A stretch of 44,580 nucleotides of DNA from Streptomyces sp. NRRL F-6131 (GCA_000719695.1 JOHN01000062.1:1-44580), one strand, 5' to 3'; numbered from the stretch's first letter, positions 26,101-34,733 are shown. Program-made: numbers and translations. The notes: generated by a model not told the origin, from the letters alone.

Positions 26101-29100
26101 AAGTACGCCCGCAACACCACGGCGTGGATGGTGGACCGGGTCGCCGAGACGATCCAGGGCCAGGGCGACTGCGCCACCGACCCGACCGAGGGCAACACGC
26201 TCGGGCGCAACCGCGCCTACTTCGACGGCCAGGCCTTCAACACCCTGAACGGCCCCGGCCAGGTGACGCGCACCGAGGAACTGGACGGCTTCTCGGGCGG
26301 CCAGCCGGTGTTCTCGCTGGTCTCCACCGTCGGCTACGACGCCTACGGCCGGGTCACCACCAGTACCGACGCGGCGGGCGCGACCACCACCACGGCCTAC
26401 GAGCCGGCGAGCGGAGCCCTGCCGACCAGTGTCAAGGTGACCAACGCCAAGGGCTGGAGCAGCACCACCGCATTCCACCCGACCCGCGAGGTCCCGCTCA
26501 GGTCGACCGACCACAACGGCCGCACGTCCGAGCAGACCATCGACGCCCTCGGTCGGACCACGGCCGCCTGGCAGCCCGGTCGCGTCCCCGGCAGGGACCT
26601 CGCCGACACCGTGGTCGAGTACCAGCTGAGCAACACCGGCACCAGCTCCGTCACCACCAAGGCCCTGCGTGAGGGCGCCAAGAGCTACATGGTCGGCGTC
26701 ACCATCCTGAACGCCTTCGGCGAGCCGGTGCAGAACCAGTCCACGCCGGCCAACGCCGCCGCGGACTCGCGGGTCATCAGCGACACCTTCTACAACAGCC
26801 ACGGCCAGGTGGTGAAGACCAACCAGCCGTACGTCAACCGCACCGGCAACCCGGGCACGACCAGGTTCGTCGCCAACGACAACGAGGTCCCCGGTCAGAC
26901 CGCGTCGTTCTACGACGGCCTCGGCCGTCCGGTCGTCCAGACGTTCTCGTCCAAGGCGATCGAGCAGTGGCGTTCCACCGTTTCCTACCCGGGCGTGGAC
27001 CGCACCGACGCCACCCCGCCGCAGGGCGGCACCCCCACCACCACGTTCGTGGACACCCGGGGACGCACGACCGAACTGCGCCAGTACCAGGGCGGCACGC
27101 CGCAGGGCGGGTACGACGCCACCCGGTACACGTACGACGTCGAGGGCAAGCTGAGCCAGGTCACCGACCAGGTCGGCAACGCCTGGAAGTACGGCTACGA
27201 CGTGCACGGCCGGCAGACCCGCGCCGAGGACCCGGACAAGGGCACCACGACCACGGTCTACGACGCCGCGGACCGCCCGGTCTCCACGACCGACGCCCGG
27301 GGCATCACCGTCGCCGTCAGCTACGACATCCTCGGCCGGCCGCTGTCGCGCAACCTCGACAGCACCACCGGCACCCCGCTGGCCACCTACGAGTACGACA
27401 CCCTGCTCCCCGGCCTGCCCACCGCCGCGACCAGCTGGTCCGACGGCAAGGGCTACCGCAAGGAGGTCACCGAGTACGACACCGGCTACCGGCCGGTCGG
27501 CACCAAGGTGACCGTTCCGGACGGTGAGGGCGCCCTCTCGGGCTCCTACACCACCAGCACCTACTACGACGCCGTCTCCGGCCTGCCGTTCCAGACCGAC
27601 CTGCCCGAGGCCGGCGGCCTGCCGGCCGAGATGGTCATGACCGGCCGCAACCTCAACGGCCTGCCGGTCTCGATGGGCGGTCTGGACGACTACGTCAACT
27701 TCACCAACTACGACGAGCTCGGCCAGCTGGAGCGGATCACCTTCGGCGACGTGCCGAGGCAGGTGGCGCTCACCCACACCTACCAGCCCGGCACGGGGCG
27801 CCTGCTGCGCTCGTTCCTCGACAAGGAGGACGGCCGGACGTCGGTGGACATCACCGACTACACCTACAGCCCGGCCGGTGACGTCACCTCCGTCTCCAGC
27901 TGGCGCAACGACGGCGCCACCGACACCCAGTGCTTCACCTACGACCACCTGAAGCGCCTCACCCAGGCCTGGACCGACACCGGCGGCACCACCACCCGCC
28001 CCGGCCCGTCCGTGCCCGGCATCGGCGGCTGTGCCAACACCACCCCCGCCCCTGCCGCCGTCGGCGGCCCGAACCCCTACTGGCAGTCCTTCAGCTACGA
28101 CGCCACCGGCAACCGCACCGGCACGGTCGACCACGACCCCACCGGTGACACCGCCAAGGACGTCACCACGACCCACACCTACCCGGCACCCGGCCAGACC
28201 CGGCCGCACGCCCCGACCACCACCCGGACCACGACCGGCAACGGCCCGACCGTCACCACCGGTTACACCTACGACCAGACCGGCAACACCCTCACCCGCC
28301 CCGACGAGGGCGGCAACACCCAGACGATGACCTGGGACCCGGACGGCCACCTGGCCACCGCCGCCACCAGCGGCGGCACCTCGTCCTACGTGTACGACGC
28401 CGACGGCAACCGCCTGCTGCGCCGCGACCCGGGCGGCACCACGCTCTACCTCGGCGGCACCGAGCTGACCCTCAACGCCGCGACCGGCGAGGTCACCGGC
28501 ACCCGGTACTACCCGACCGCCGGCGGCCCGACCATCGCCCGCACCTCGGACGGACGACTCAGCTACATCGCCTCCGACCTCAACGGCACGGGCACGACGG
28601 CGATCGACACCTCCTCCCTCGGGGTGACCCGGCGGGCGTTCAAGCCCTTCGGCGAGGAACGCGGCACCCAGCCGGCGCCCGGCGAGTGGCTCGGTGAGAA
28701 GGGCTTCGTCGGCGGCACCCAGGACAAGGCCACCGGCCTGACCCACCTGGGCGCCCGTGAGTACGACCCCAAGCTCGGCCGCTTCCTGTCGGTCGACCCG
28801 GTCATCGACACGAGCGACCCGCAGCAGCTCCAGGGCTACCTGTACGCCAACAACAGCCCGCTCACCTTCTCGGACCCGAGCGGTCTCTGGTGGGGCTCCA
28901 GCATCGTCAAGAAGGCGACGCAGGCGGTCAGCAAGGCCGTCGACGTGGTCAAGGAGAACTACAGCACCATCTCCAACATCGGCCACACCGTCCTGGACGT
29001 GGCCGGCATGGTCCCGGTGATCGGCGACGCCTGCGACATCGTCAACGGCGTCTGGTACGCGGCCGAGGGCGACTGGAAGAACGCGGCCATGTCCCTGGTC

Positions 29101-30339
29101 GCCGTCGTCCCGGTGATCGGCAGCGCCGCCACCGCGGCCCGCATCGCCTCCAAGGCCGCCAACATCGTCGACGCCGCCTCCGACGTGGCCAAGGCCGTCG
29201 AACGCGGCAGCGAAGCCGCCCGCGGCGCCTCCAAGTACGCCCCCTCCACCCCTTCCCGCCCCCGCACCGTCGCAGCCGGCGGCAAGTCCGGCCCCACCCC
29301 GGGGACGGGCAAGGCAGGCGGCGGCAAGTCCACGGGCGGCGGAGGCGGCAAGGCCTCCGCTGGCGGTGGCAAGTCGTCCGGTGGTGGCGGCGCTGCCAAG
29401 CCGAAGGGCGCCAGCAGCAACGCCGGCGGTCGCGCCGCCCCCGGCTGCAAGAACAGCTTCACCCCCGGAACTCCGGTACTGATGGCCGATGGCACGACCA
29501 AGCCGATCGACCAGATCACTACCGGCGACCAGGTTCTCGCCGCCGACCCGGCCACCGGGCGGATCACGGCCGAAGAGGTCACCGCCACCATCATCGGCGA
29601 CGGCGAGAAGGACCTCTACGAGATCACCATTGATCCGACCACCACCACTCAGACCCCGGAGGTCGCCCACCCCACCGACGACGCGGTCAAGGCCGCAGCC
29701 ACCTACACCGTCGACGTCACCAAGTCCCAGACTGTAACGGCCACCGACAATCACCCCTTCTGGCTCCCCCAGACCCGCGAATGGCTTACCGCCGACAAGC
29801 TCCAGCCCGGCCAGTGGCTGCAGACCTCTACTGGCACCTGGGTGCAGATCAGCAGCATCCGCCACCACACCCAACAACAGCGAGTCCACAACCTCACCGT
29901 CAGTGACCTGCACACGTACTATGTGCTGGCAGGCACCACGCCGGTCCTGGTGCATAACTGCGGTGATGGCGATGGCCTGAAGATTTCTGACCAGGCCCGT
30001 CAGTTGCTTGCGGACGGCAAGGGTCGGGAAGCTGCGGATGTCCACTACGAGGACATGGTGAGGGCTCGCACGGGAGGGGTTTCGCAGGTTATTAATGGCC
30101 GAGAAATTGACGCCGTGACTGACGAGGCATTGATCCAGGTCAAGCGGACATGGACAGCCGTTAATCGTCCGAAAAACTTCTTGAGCAAGTCAACGAGGAA
30201 TCAGATCAAGGCCACCATCGCGAGCGCCAACGAAATGGGCCTGCGAGCCGAGTACTGGTTCAAGTATGGCGTTCACCCTACTGTTCGAAGTTACATTGAA
30301 GATAAGGGTGGAATCGTTGTCTTGGGCCTTGGGGAGTGA
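23182..30339 (+). CDS. Secreted RHS/YD-repeat polymorphic toxin with Hint domain and nuclease-like tip
   Basis: A 2385-residue exported RHS toxin. Signal peptide: basic start (RSRGRRR), hydrophobic core (STVAVLVLSMLAGVGPAHA), cleavage near residue 39. An SpvB/TcaC-like beta region follows (VGGNTGGFNWSYPIAVPDG), then YD repeats (residues about 900-1800). The RHS core signature is at about 1836-1903 (GLTHLGAREYDPKLGRFLSVDP). A Gly/Lys/Ser-rich linker leads to a Hint domain starting at Cys2089 (FTPGTPVLMADGT, TDNHPFWL) and ending HTYYVLAGTTPVLVHN (His2258-Asn2259). The 126-residue tip (after 2260) has EIDAVTDEALIQVKR, like the D...(E/Q)xK site of REase-fold toxins. GTG 23182 follows AAGGAG at six bases; the tip is GC-poor compared with the core. 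Confidence 0.88.
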   Translation: MLASSGGFRAGGRSRGRRRLSTVAVLVLSMLAGVGPAHAAEWKPRNPKVWSPRDLDRTVAVGGHNAAPVKPTPPRGDGAPAWKPKTISWPAAVDTEVDLAPKTATPKSVRESAFAAAPAAVPADGRAGAAPVWVSSPAGAAVAAAPAAPEALRAERSAPAGNKVRVTVADRPAAEKAGVNGLLLSVRPGSGGSAGAPVKVDVDVSSIEGAFGGDWLSRARLVALPECALTTPERPECRMQTPVETRRTPSRPGLLSTDVEVAAGSASFSPAAAEFGARSLAAAPSGAMVLAASAAPGGAAGTFAATGLAPSGTWTVGGNTGGFNWSYPIAVPDGLGGSKPSVSLSYSSQAVDGRTAATNNQSSWIGEGWEYTPGFVERRFKPCAKDGQAGSGEQCLAGWNATISLNGRSSVLVRDDATGTWRLEGDDASRVELLTGAANGDNNGEYWRVTTTDGTQYYFGAGRKPGAGAGSPATNSAWTTPVYGNNAGEECHQSTFDASWCDQAWRWMLDFVVDPRGGVVSHWYEKETNHYQRGVSAQNPSGTRTPYVRGGYLTRIAYGSKLTDADGVKPTGQVLFGTAERCLPDAGFDCAPAKLTTANAGRWPDVPFDQNCAATGTCTNYQATFWSTKRLVKITTQVLNGGGYADVDSYALTHEYPDPKDHTAPALWLSSIVHTGHDGANKIEQPGITFAGTLLNNRVDSSSDSRPALNRRRVTGVTAETGKVTEVVYAAQDCAPNALPGSQDGNDKRCYPVYWNADDKSPLDPTLDWFHKYVVSQVNERDPFGGSPARTTTYEYLGGAAWHRDDDEYTDPKRRTWNQFRGYEQVVTRSGAAPDPIGKAVSFYLRGMDGDYKADGSKRSVTYTDIGGATVKDANPLAGSLRERQTYTADGGTVVAVAKSDPWLSEPTAKHERGTGLPRLDARMLRNGTGKDSALRSDGSWQSTSKTAVFDEYGMPKRVVDRADGLPDLCVATKYARNTTAWMVDRVAETIQGQGDCATDPTEGNTLGRNRAYFDGQAFNTLNGPGQVTRTEELDGFSGGQPVFSLVSTVGYDAYGRVTTSTDAAGATTTTAYEPASGALPTSVKVTNAKGWSSTTAFHPTREVPLRSTDHNGRTSEQTIDALGRTTAAWQPGRVPGRDLADTVVEYQLSNTGTSSVTTKALREGAKSYMVGVTILNAFGEPVQNQSTPANAAADSRVISDTFYNSHGQVVKTNQPYVNRTGNPGTTRFVANDNEVPGQTASFYDGLGRPVVQTFSSKAIEQWRSTVSYPGVDRTDATPPQGGTPTTTFVDTRGRTTELRQYQGGTPQGGYDATRYTYDVEGKLSQVTDQVGNAWKYGYDVHGRQTRAEDPDKGTTTTVYDAADRPVSTTDARGITVAVSYDILGRPLSRNLDSTTGTPLATYEYDTLLPGLPTAATSWSDGKGYRKEVTEYDTGYRPVGTKVTVPDGEGALSGSYTTSTYYDAVSGLPFQTDLPEAGGLPAEMVMTGRNLNGLPVSMGGLDDYVNFTNYDELGQLERITFGDVPRQVALTHTYQPGTGRLLRSFLDKEDGRTSVDITDYTYSPAGDVTSVSSWRNDGATDTQCFTYDHLKRLTQAWTDTGGTTTRPGPSVPGIGGCANTTPAPAAVGGPNPYWQSFSYDATGNRTGTVDHDPTGDTAKDVTTTHTYPAPGQTRPHAPTTTRTTTGNGPTVTTGYTYDQTGNTLTRPDEGGNTQTMTWDPDGHLATAATSGGTSSYVYDADGNRLLRRDPGGTTLYLGGTELTLNAATGEVTGTRYYPTAGGPTIARTSDGRLSYIASDLNGTGTTAIDTSSLGVTRRAFKPFGEERGTQPAPGEWLGEKGFVGGTQDKATGLTHLGAREYDPKLGRFLSVDPVIDTSDPQQLQGYLYANNSPLTFSDPSGLWWGSSIVKKATQAVSKAVDVVKENYSTISNIGHTVLDVAGMVPVIGDACDIVNGVWYAAEGDWKNAAMSLVAVVPVIGSAATAARIASKAANIVDAASDVAKAVERGSEAARGASKYAPSTPSRPRTVAAGGKSGPTPGTGKAGGGKSTGGGGGKASAGGGKSSGGGGAAKPKGASSNAGGRAAPGCKNSFTPGTPVLMADGTTKPIDQITTGDQVLAADPATGRITAEEVTATIIGDGEKDLYEITIDPTTTTQTPEVAHPTDDAVKAAATYTVDVTKSQTVTATDNHPFWLPQTREWLTADKLQPGQWLQTSTGTWVQISSIRHHTQQQRVHNLTVSDLHTYYVLAGTTPVLVHNCGDGDGLKISDQARQLLADGKGREAADVHYEDMVRARTGGVSQVINGREIDAVTDEALIQVKRTWTAVNRPKNFLSKSTRNQIKATIASANEMGLRAEYWFKYGVHPTVRSYIEDKGGIVVLGLGE

Positions 30340-30713
30340 TGAGAGTGTCCCGATTCTTCAACGTCAGGGGCTTCATTGACTGCGACTATGGCGACTTGAA
30401 GGCCATCCGTGACATCGTGGAGAGCTATGAAGGTCGGGCGGCTGAATTTGGTCTCGATGGCGAGGCTGTCCACCTGTATCTGAGTGGCTGGCTGTATCAA
30501 GTCAGGGAGATCAACTGGATTTCCCACGCTTTCTTCGGTGCCTCGATGAGGATGGGAGGCGTCGACCTCTTGCTCGACCAGCTGTCATGCATCGCAAGAT
30601 CATCCACAGAGATCGAAGGAGTGTTCTTTGTGGATGATGACGAGGGGGGCGAGTCGTGCCAATGGAATATCCTCGATGGACGTGTTGAGGTGATTGATAG
30701 GCAACCTCGCTGA
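30339..30713 (+). CDS. Candidate immunity protein for the RHS nuclease tip
   Basis: A 124-residue acidic protein (IRDIVESYEGRAAEFGLDGE, FFVDDDEGGESCQWN). Its start codon overlaps the RHS toxin stop (TGATG), with GGGGAG just upstream. Toxin tips are normally followed directly by their cognate immunity gene, and this overlap is the main support. No immunity family is recognised. An initiating GTG at 30345 would also have good spacing, so the first two residues are uncertain. The lower GC content matches that of the toxin tip. Confidence 0.7.
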   Translation: MRVSRFFNVRGFIDCDYGDLKAIRDIVESYEGRAAEFGLDGEAVHLYLSGWLYQVREINWISHAFFGASMRMGGVDLLLDQLSCIARSSTEIEGVFFVDDDEGGESCQWNILDGRVEVIDRQPR

Positions 30714-30779
30714 GATGGTGCTACAGGCGCGATCGCATGGTCGAAGACTGACGGATTTGCCTTCTCGCGCCACGTAGAA

Positions 30780-30813
30780 GAAGCCCTGCCGATAGATCCA
30801 TCGGCAGGGCTTC
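30780..30813. terminator. Bidirectional terminator between immunity and integrase genes
   Basis: GAAGCCCTGCCGAT (30780-30793) pairs perfectly with ATCGGCAGGGCTTC (30800-30813); 14-bp stem, six-base loop. It can stop plus-strand transcripts of the toxin-immunity unit and minus-strand ones of the integrase operon. Confidence 0.75.
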
Positions 30814-30822
30814 TATGGCGTT

Positions 30823-30842
30823 TGACGGCAACGCTGACGGCA
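30823..30842. repeat. Candidate left attachment repeat
   Basis: TGACGGCA-ACGC-TGACGGCA at 30823-30842 matches 36061-36080 at 19 of 20 positions. It contains two copies of TGACGGCA and abuts a perfect 8-bp inverted repeat GCTGACGG / CCGTCAGC (30833-30850) that overlaps the integrase stop. Confidence 0.55.
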
Positions 30843-30845
30843 CCG

Positions 30846-32102
30846 TCAGCGGCCGGGTTCTGCACTTGGCGGGCTGGCAGGGCTCTCGGCGGCTCGGAGC
30901 GCGTCGCCGAGGGTGTCGATGGCTTGGCGCTGGAGGCAGAGCCGGACGTGGGCGTAGACGGTGGCGGTGACGCCGATGTGGGAGTGGCCGAGTAGCTCCT
31001 TGATCACCACGAGCTCGACGCCCTGTTCGAGGAGCAGGGTCGCGGCGGTGTGTCGGAGATCATGAAACCGTATGCGGCGAAGCCTGGCCGCCCGGCACAG
31101 CGCGGTGAAGTGTCGGGTCAGGGTTGACGGGTCGGTGGGTGAGCCGTTGGGCGAGGTGAAGACGTGCCCGCTGTCCGTCCAGCCCGCGCCGGCGGTCGCG
31201 CGCTCTCGGTCCTGTTGTTCGCGGTGGCGCTTGAGGGCGTGAATGCATTCGGTGGGGAGGGCGATGCGGCGTTCGGAGCTGACGGTCTTGGTGGGCAGGG
31301 TGGTCAGGCCGCCGGTGGGGGTGCGCTGGAGGGTGCGGCGGATGCTGGCGGTGCCGCCGTCGAGGTCGAGGTCTTCCCAGCGCAGGCCGAGGAGTTCGCC
31401 CTTGCGCAGGCCGGTGCGGAGCGCGAGGTTGAAGAGGGCCTGCAGCCGGTGGCCTTCGATTGACGCGAGGAAGCGCCGGGCCTCGACGACGGTGAGCGGT
31501 TCGAAGCGCCGGGGCCGAGGCGTTCCAGTCTTGATGTTCCGGGCTACGTTGCGCGGCAGCTCGTCCTCCCGGACTGCGTGCTCCAGGACGGACTTGAGGA
31601 CCGAGTGCACGTAGGTGACGGTGAGAGGGGACAGGCGCTTGTTGCAGCACTGGCCGATGGCGCAGCAGCCCTGCTGCTTGTCGAGCCCACGAGAGCAGCA
31701 TTGGCAGGTGGTGCGGAGCCGGTCGAGCCAGGTGCGGATGTCCTTGGCTGTGAGATGGGCGATCTTCTTCCGGCCGAGGCCGGGTATGACGTAGAGCCGG
31801 GCGCAGGTGCGGTAGCGGGTGTGGGTGTTCTCGCGGAGGCGGTGGATGGCGACGCTGTCCAGCCAGTAGGTGAGGTAGGCGGCCAGGGTGCTGTCGGCTG
31901 CGGCGACGGGTCGGCCCTGGTTGCTGGCGGCGATGCGTTCGGCGAGTTTGACGGCGGCTTCCTTGCGGGTGGTCCCATAGACGCGGACGCGTTTGCGGCT
32001 GCCGTCGGTGGCGAGGACGTAGCCGGCGGCTTCCCAGCGGCCGTCCTTGCGCTGGTAGATGGTGCCTTCGCCGTTGGCGCGGCTCTTGCGGGGCGTGGTC
32101 AT
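30846..32102 (-). CDS. int: Tyrosine recombinase (integrase)
   Basis: A 418-residue site-specific integrase. An arm-binding N-terminal domain spans about 1-70 (GTIYQRKDGRWEAAGYVL). A core-binding SAM-like domain spans about 70-180, with a Cys cluster (CQCCS, GCCAIGQCC, 133-153) of the type seen in pSAM2-group integrases. The catalytic domain has Arg233 (TGLRKGELLGLRW), the HDLRH block (His347, Arg350), His373 in GHSHIG and the nucleophile Tyr383. ATG 32102 overlaps the xis stop (ATGA). The gene ends next to the proposed left attachment repeat, as usual. Confidence 0.93.
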   Translation of the reverse strand: MTTPRKSRANGEGTIYQRKDGRWEAAGYVLATDGSRKRVRVYGTTRKEAAVKLAERIAASNQGRPVAAADSTLAAYLTYWLDSVAIHRLRENTHTRYRTCARLYVIPGLGRKKIAHLTAKDIRTWLDRLRTTCQCCSRGLDKQQGCCAIGQCCNKRLSPLTVTYVHSVLKSVLEHAVREDELPRNVARNIKTGTPRPRRFEPLTVVEARRFLASIEGHRLQALFNLALRTGLRKGELLGLRWEDLDLDGGTASIRRTLQRTPTGGLTTLPTKTVSSERRIALPTECIHALKRHREQQDRERATAGAGWTDSGHVFTSPNGSPTDPSTLTRHFTALCRAARLRRIRFHDLRHTAATLLLEQGVELVVIKELLGHSHIGVTATVYAHVRLCLQRQAIDTLGDALRAAESPASPPSAEPGR

Positions 32103-32290
32103 CAGGCGGCGTCCTGTTCGAGGCGGATGCGGATGAAGTCGGTGAGGGCGTGGGTGGGGATGCGTCGGGCTCGGCCGAGGGTGAGGGAGGGGAGCTGGTG
32201 GGTGCGGAGCAGGTCGTAGACGGCGGTGCGGCCGAGTTGGAGGCGTTCCATGACCTGGGGGACGGTGAGGAGTTCGGTGGCGGCGGTCAC
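32102..32290 (-). CDS. xis: Excisionase-like MerR/Xis helix-turn-helix protein
   Basis: A 62-residue winged-helix DNA-binding protein: LTVPQVMERLQLGRTAVYDLL followed by a beta wing (LPSLTLGRARRIPTHALTDF). This is the pattern of directionality factors that bend DNA for excision by the adjacent integrase. Start and stop overlap its neighbours (GTG/ATG at 32290, stop overlapping int), so int, xis and rep are translationally coupled. Confidence 0.9.
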   Translation of the reverse strand: MTAATELLTVPQVMERLQLGRTAVYDLLRTHQLPSLTLGRARRIPTHALTDFIRIRLEQDAA

Positions 32291-34011
32291 GCGACTGCTC
32301 CCGTCCGTACAGCCCTCACCGGGTGACCGACCGGCTGACCGGCGGAGTGACCGGGTTGTTGCGGCTGCCGGATTCGGCTCGGGCTCTTGCGGTGTGTCGG
32401 TCGCCGCTCGGTGAGGAGTTCGGAGAGGTGCGCGAGTTCGGGCAACAAGCCCGTTCCGGCGTACTGCCAGTGGGAGATGACCAGCGTCGAGCCCGAGTCC
32501 CCGCGCTGAACGGTGCTGTCGCGGTGACCGGCGGAGTGACCGGCGGAGTGACCGGGGTGCTGACCGTGACCGGATCGGTGGCCGGTGGTCAGGTCAGTGG
32601 AGTGACCGGGCCGGTCACCGATCGGACGGCCGGCGGTCATCTGATCGGCCTGCGGCTCGGCCGACGCCGAGGCCGCCTCCGGCGCGTCGGACCGGCTGGT
32701 GCGCCAGGCGGTGCGTTCGGCTCGGAGGTGGGTGAGGGTGGTGGAGTAGTGGCGGGTGCGGGTGGAGAAGTGGCCTCGGAAGCCGAGCATGTGGGCCCAC
32801 TGGCGCAGGCGGAGGTGCGTGTGCCGGGGCTGGGCTCCGAGGTGCCAGGCGGTGTGGATCATGCGGCGGGCGTGGTCGGTGAGGTCGTGCTGGGCGAGTT
32901 CGGCCAGGAAGCGAAGTCGGCGGTCGAGGGTGCCGGTGGTGGTTTCGGCGCCCTTGGTGGCGTATTTGGCGATGTAGGCGGCGACGTGGCGGTCGGTGAC
33001 GGGGGCGTCGCCAGTGAAGTCGGTGCCTCGGATCGGGCGGACGTCGAGCTGCCGCCCGAACCGGAACACCGAGAGCTCCGACGGCTGTGCTGGGTCGACC
33101 TCCTCAGCCCGGGAGGGGTGTTGGTGCTGGACACGGGTGCGCTTGGCGGCGGCGCGGATGGCGTGGTCGAGGAGCTGGGTGGTGGCCCAGGTGGGTGGGG
33201 TGCTGGTGGGGCCGGTGGGTCCGTCGATGCGGATGACGGTGTGGAAGTGGATCTGGCCGCGCTTTTGGTACTCGGCGACTTTGGCGTACGACAGGGTCGC
33301 GTGGTGGCGCAGGGTGCGCTGGGTCAGTCCGGCGGCCTTGGCGATCTCGCGGCGCAGGTGGGTGGTGAAGCGGGCCCACAGGGCGGGGGCGTGGGCGTTC
33401 CACAGCACCGCGCCGGTGTAGTCGTACCGCTGCGGGTTCAGCGGGGTGCCGAGGAGCGGGTCGCCGTCGGCGTGCCGGGTGCCGCAGGTGCAGGGCGTGG
33501 TGCCGGGCTGGTTGGGGACGGGGCCGAAGCCGGGGGCGGTGAGGGTGGCGAAGACGCGGGGGTGGGTGGAGACGCTGGTGGGGCCGGTCTTGCCGCCGCG
33601 TAGTCCGGCGGCGATGAGCTGGTAGGTGTCGTAGCGGTAGAGGGTGGAGCAGGCGGGGCAGCGGGTGGTGCGGCGGTTGCCGCAGCGCACCAGGAGTTCG
33701 CCGGCGGGAAGGTGGCGGGTGTCCAAGTGGTCGAGGATCTGGCCGGTGGCGGCATCGAGGCGGGTGCGGTGCCCTGTCATGCGGATCGGGCGGGCGCAGC
33801 CGCCCAGCGAGCCGATCTGCCGGGCGAGGGGCGCGAAGTAACCGGCGGCGGCGAGCTTGGCCAGCCGGGCCGTCAGGCGACCCCGGCGTTCCAGCGCTGA
33901 GTCCCTGTTCGCGGACGTGTCGGCGCTCCCGGCGAGCGCCGGTGCGGCGGACGCCCCGTCAGTGGGAGCGGAGGTGGTTGCGGGGGAGGGGAGTTGGAGC
34001 TGTGCGGGCAT
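32287..34011 (-). CDS. repSA: RepSA-like replication initiator
   Basis: A 574-residue replication initiator like RepSA of pSAM2, the rolling-circle type. A zinc-finger-like Cys pattern sits at about 110-121 (CGNRRTTRCPAC). A hydrophobic-His motif HFHTV near 255-259 matches the metal-binding HUH site. A catalytic Tyr motif YIAKYATKG occurs near 346-354. The C-terminal 120 residues are Gly/His/Ser-rich low complexity (GHSAG, GHRD), coded by repeated GTGACCGG-like units. ATG 34011 follows GGAGG at nine bases. It is first in the rep-xis-int operon. Confidence 0.85.
   Translation of the reverse strand: MPAQLQLPSPATTSAPTDGASAAPALAGSADTSANRDSALERRGRLTARLAKLAAAGYFAPLARQIGSLGGCARPIRMTGHRTRLDAATGQILDHLDTRHLPAGELLVRCGNRRTTRCPACSTLYRYDTYQLIAAGLRGGKTGPTSVSTHPRVFATLTAPGFGPVPNQPGTTPCTCGTRHADGDPLLGTPLNPQRYDYTGAVLWNAHAPALWARFTTHLRREIAKAAGLTQRTLRHHATLSYAKVAEYQKRGQIHFHTVIRIDGPTGPTSTPPTWATTQLLDHAIRAAAKRTRVQHQHPSRAEEVDPAQPSELSVFRFGRQLDVRPIRGTDFTGDAPVTDRHVAAYIAKYATKGAETTTGTLDRRLRFLAELAQHDLTDHARRMIHTAWHLGAQPRHTHLRLRQWAHMLGFRGHFSTRTRHYSTTLTHLRAERTAWRTSRSDAPEAASASAEPQADQMTAGRPIGDRPGHSTDLTTGHRSGHGQHPGHSAGHSAGHRDSTVQRGDSGSTLVISHWQYAGTGLLPELAHLSELLTERRPTHRKSPSRIRQPQQPGHSAGQPVGHPVRAVRTGAVA
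32319..32609. repeat. GTGACCGG repeats inside the rep 3' end
   Basis: At least five GTGACCGG copies fall at 32524, 32536, 32548, 32566 and 32602 (steps of 12, 12, 18 and 36), with related ones near 32319-32356. Each is in phase with the Gly-His-rich codons. They could be iteron-like binding sites or merely low-complexity coding. Confidence 0.6.
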
Positions 34012-34143
34012 GGGGACAGACCTCCGGCAGGAGCCGGGAGAAGAGGAGAGGTGAACCGAGTGGCCGGCGCGCGACGGAACGGCGGGCGCGGGCGGTGGGC
34101 CGGAGGCGTCTGGCCTGGTCAGCGGTGGTGTTCACCGGCGGTG

Positions 34144-34166
34144 CGTGAAGGTAGCATCGCTTCACG
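34144..34166. promoter_or_regulatory. Inverted repeat between rep and GntR genes
   Basis: CGTGAAG (34144-34150) and CTTCACG (34160-34166) form perfect 7-bp arms with a nine-base spacer containing TAGCAT. It sits in the divergent intergenic region, so it is a candidate operator for the GntR regulator. Confidence 0.5.
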
Positions 34167-34297
34167 GGCGCATTCAAGTGCATCCCTCCTCATCTGTTTC
34201 AGTGGGTGGTTCGGATGCGGGTACTGTGGCCTGGTTTTCCGGTTTGGACGGGCCGGGTTTCGGTGGTAGTGGCGCAGAGAGGGTGGGGTGACCTGCG

Positions 34298-34726
34298 GTG
34301 ACGGTGGGGCGGCGGGGGCGTAGACCGGCGGGCGGCACGGTGCTGCTGACGTTCGAGGTCATCGCCGAGGCCCTGCGAGGGCGGATCCGCTCCGGTGGGC
34401 TGAAGCCGGGGGACGCGCTGCCGACGCAGGCCGAGTTGATGGCGGAGTACGGGGCCTCCAGCCTGTCCGTGCAGAAGGCCATGGCCCTGCTGAAGCAGGA
34501 CGGCTACGCGATCTCCCGGCCCGGCAAGGGAGCCTTCGTCGCCCACCCCGACGCCGACACCGACAGCGACTCAGATGATGGGGCGGCGGGGGACACGCCC
34601 GTCGGCGGGACGGCGGCCCGCGTCGAGGCACTGGAGCTGGCACTGGCCGAGACGCTTGATCAGCTCACCGCCCTGCGTGCCCGCGTCGAAGCCCTGGAAG
34701 CGGGCGGCACCGAGCGAGGCTGCTGA
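34298..34726 (+). CDS. GntR-family regulator of the element
   Basis: A 142-residue regulator. The winged helix-turn-helix occupies about 15-85 (EVIAEALRGRIRSGGLKPGD, PTQAELMAEYGASSLSVQKA, GYAISRPGKGAFV). After an acidic linker (DADTDSDSDDG) a short coiled coil with Leu/Val heptads ends the protein (ARVEALELALAETLDQLTAL). No large effector domain is present. It is positioned like KorSA of pSAM2, the GntR repressor of replication/transfer functions. GTG 34298 has only a weak GGTGGGG-type ribosome-binding site. Confidence 0.82.
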   Translation: MTVGRRGRRPAGGTVLLTFEVIAEALRGRIRSGGLKPGDALPTQAELMAEYGASSLSVQKAMALLKQDGYAISRPGKGAFVAHPDADTDSDSDDGAAGDTPVGGTAARVEALELALAETLDQLTALRARVEALEAGGTERGC

Positions 34727-34733
34727 CCCGTCG

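Noticed and set aside
24466..30045. An 1859-residue open frame antisense to the RHS gene
   Set aside because: It is a mirror of the high-GC codon pattern of the RHS gene; it has no domain resemblance, no ribosome-binding site and low-complexity Gly/Val/Arg content.
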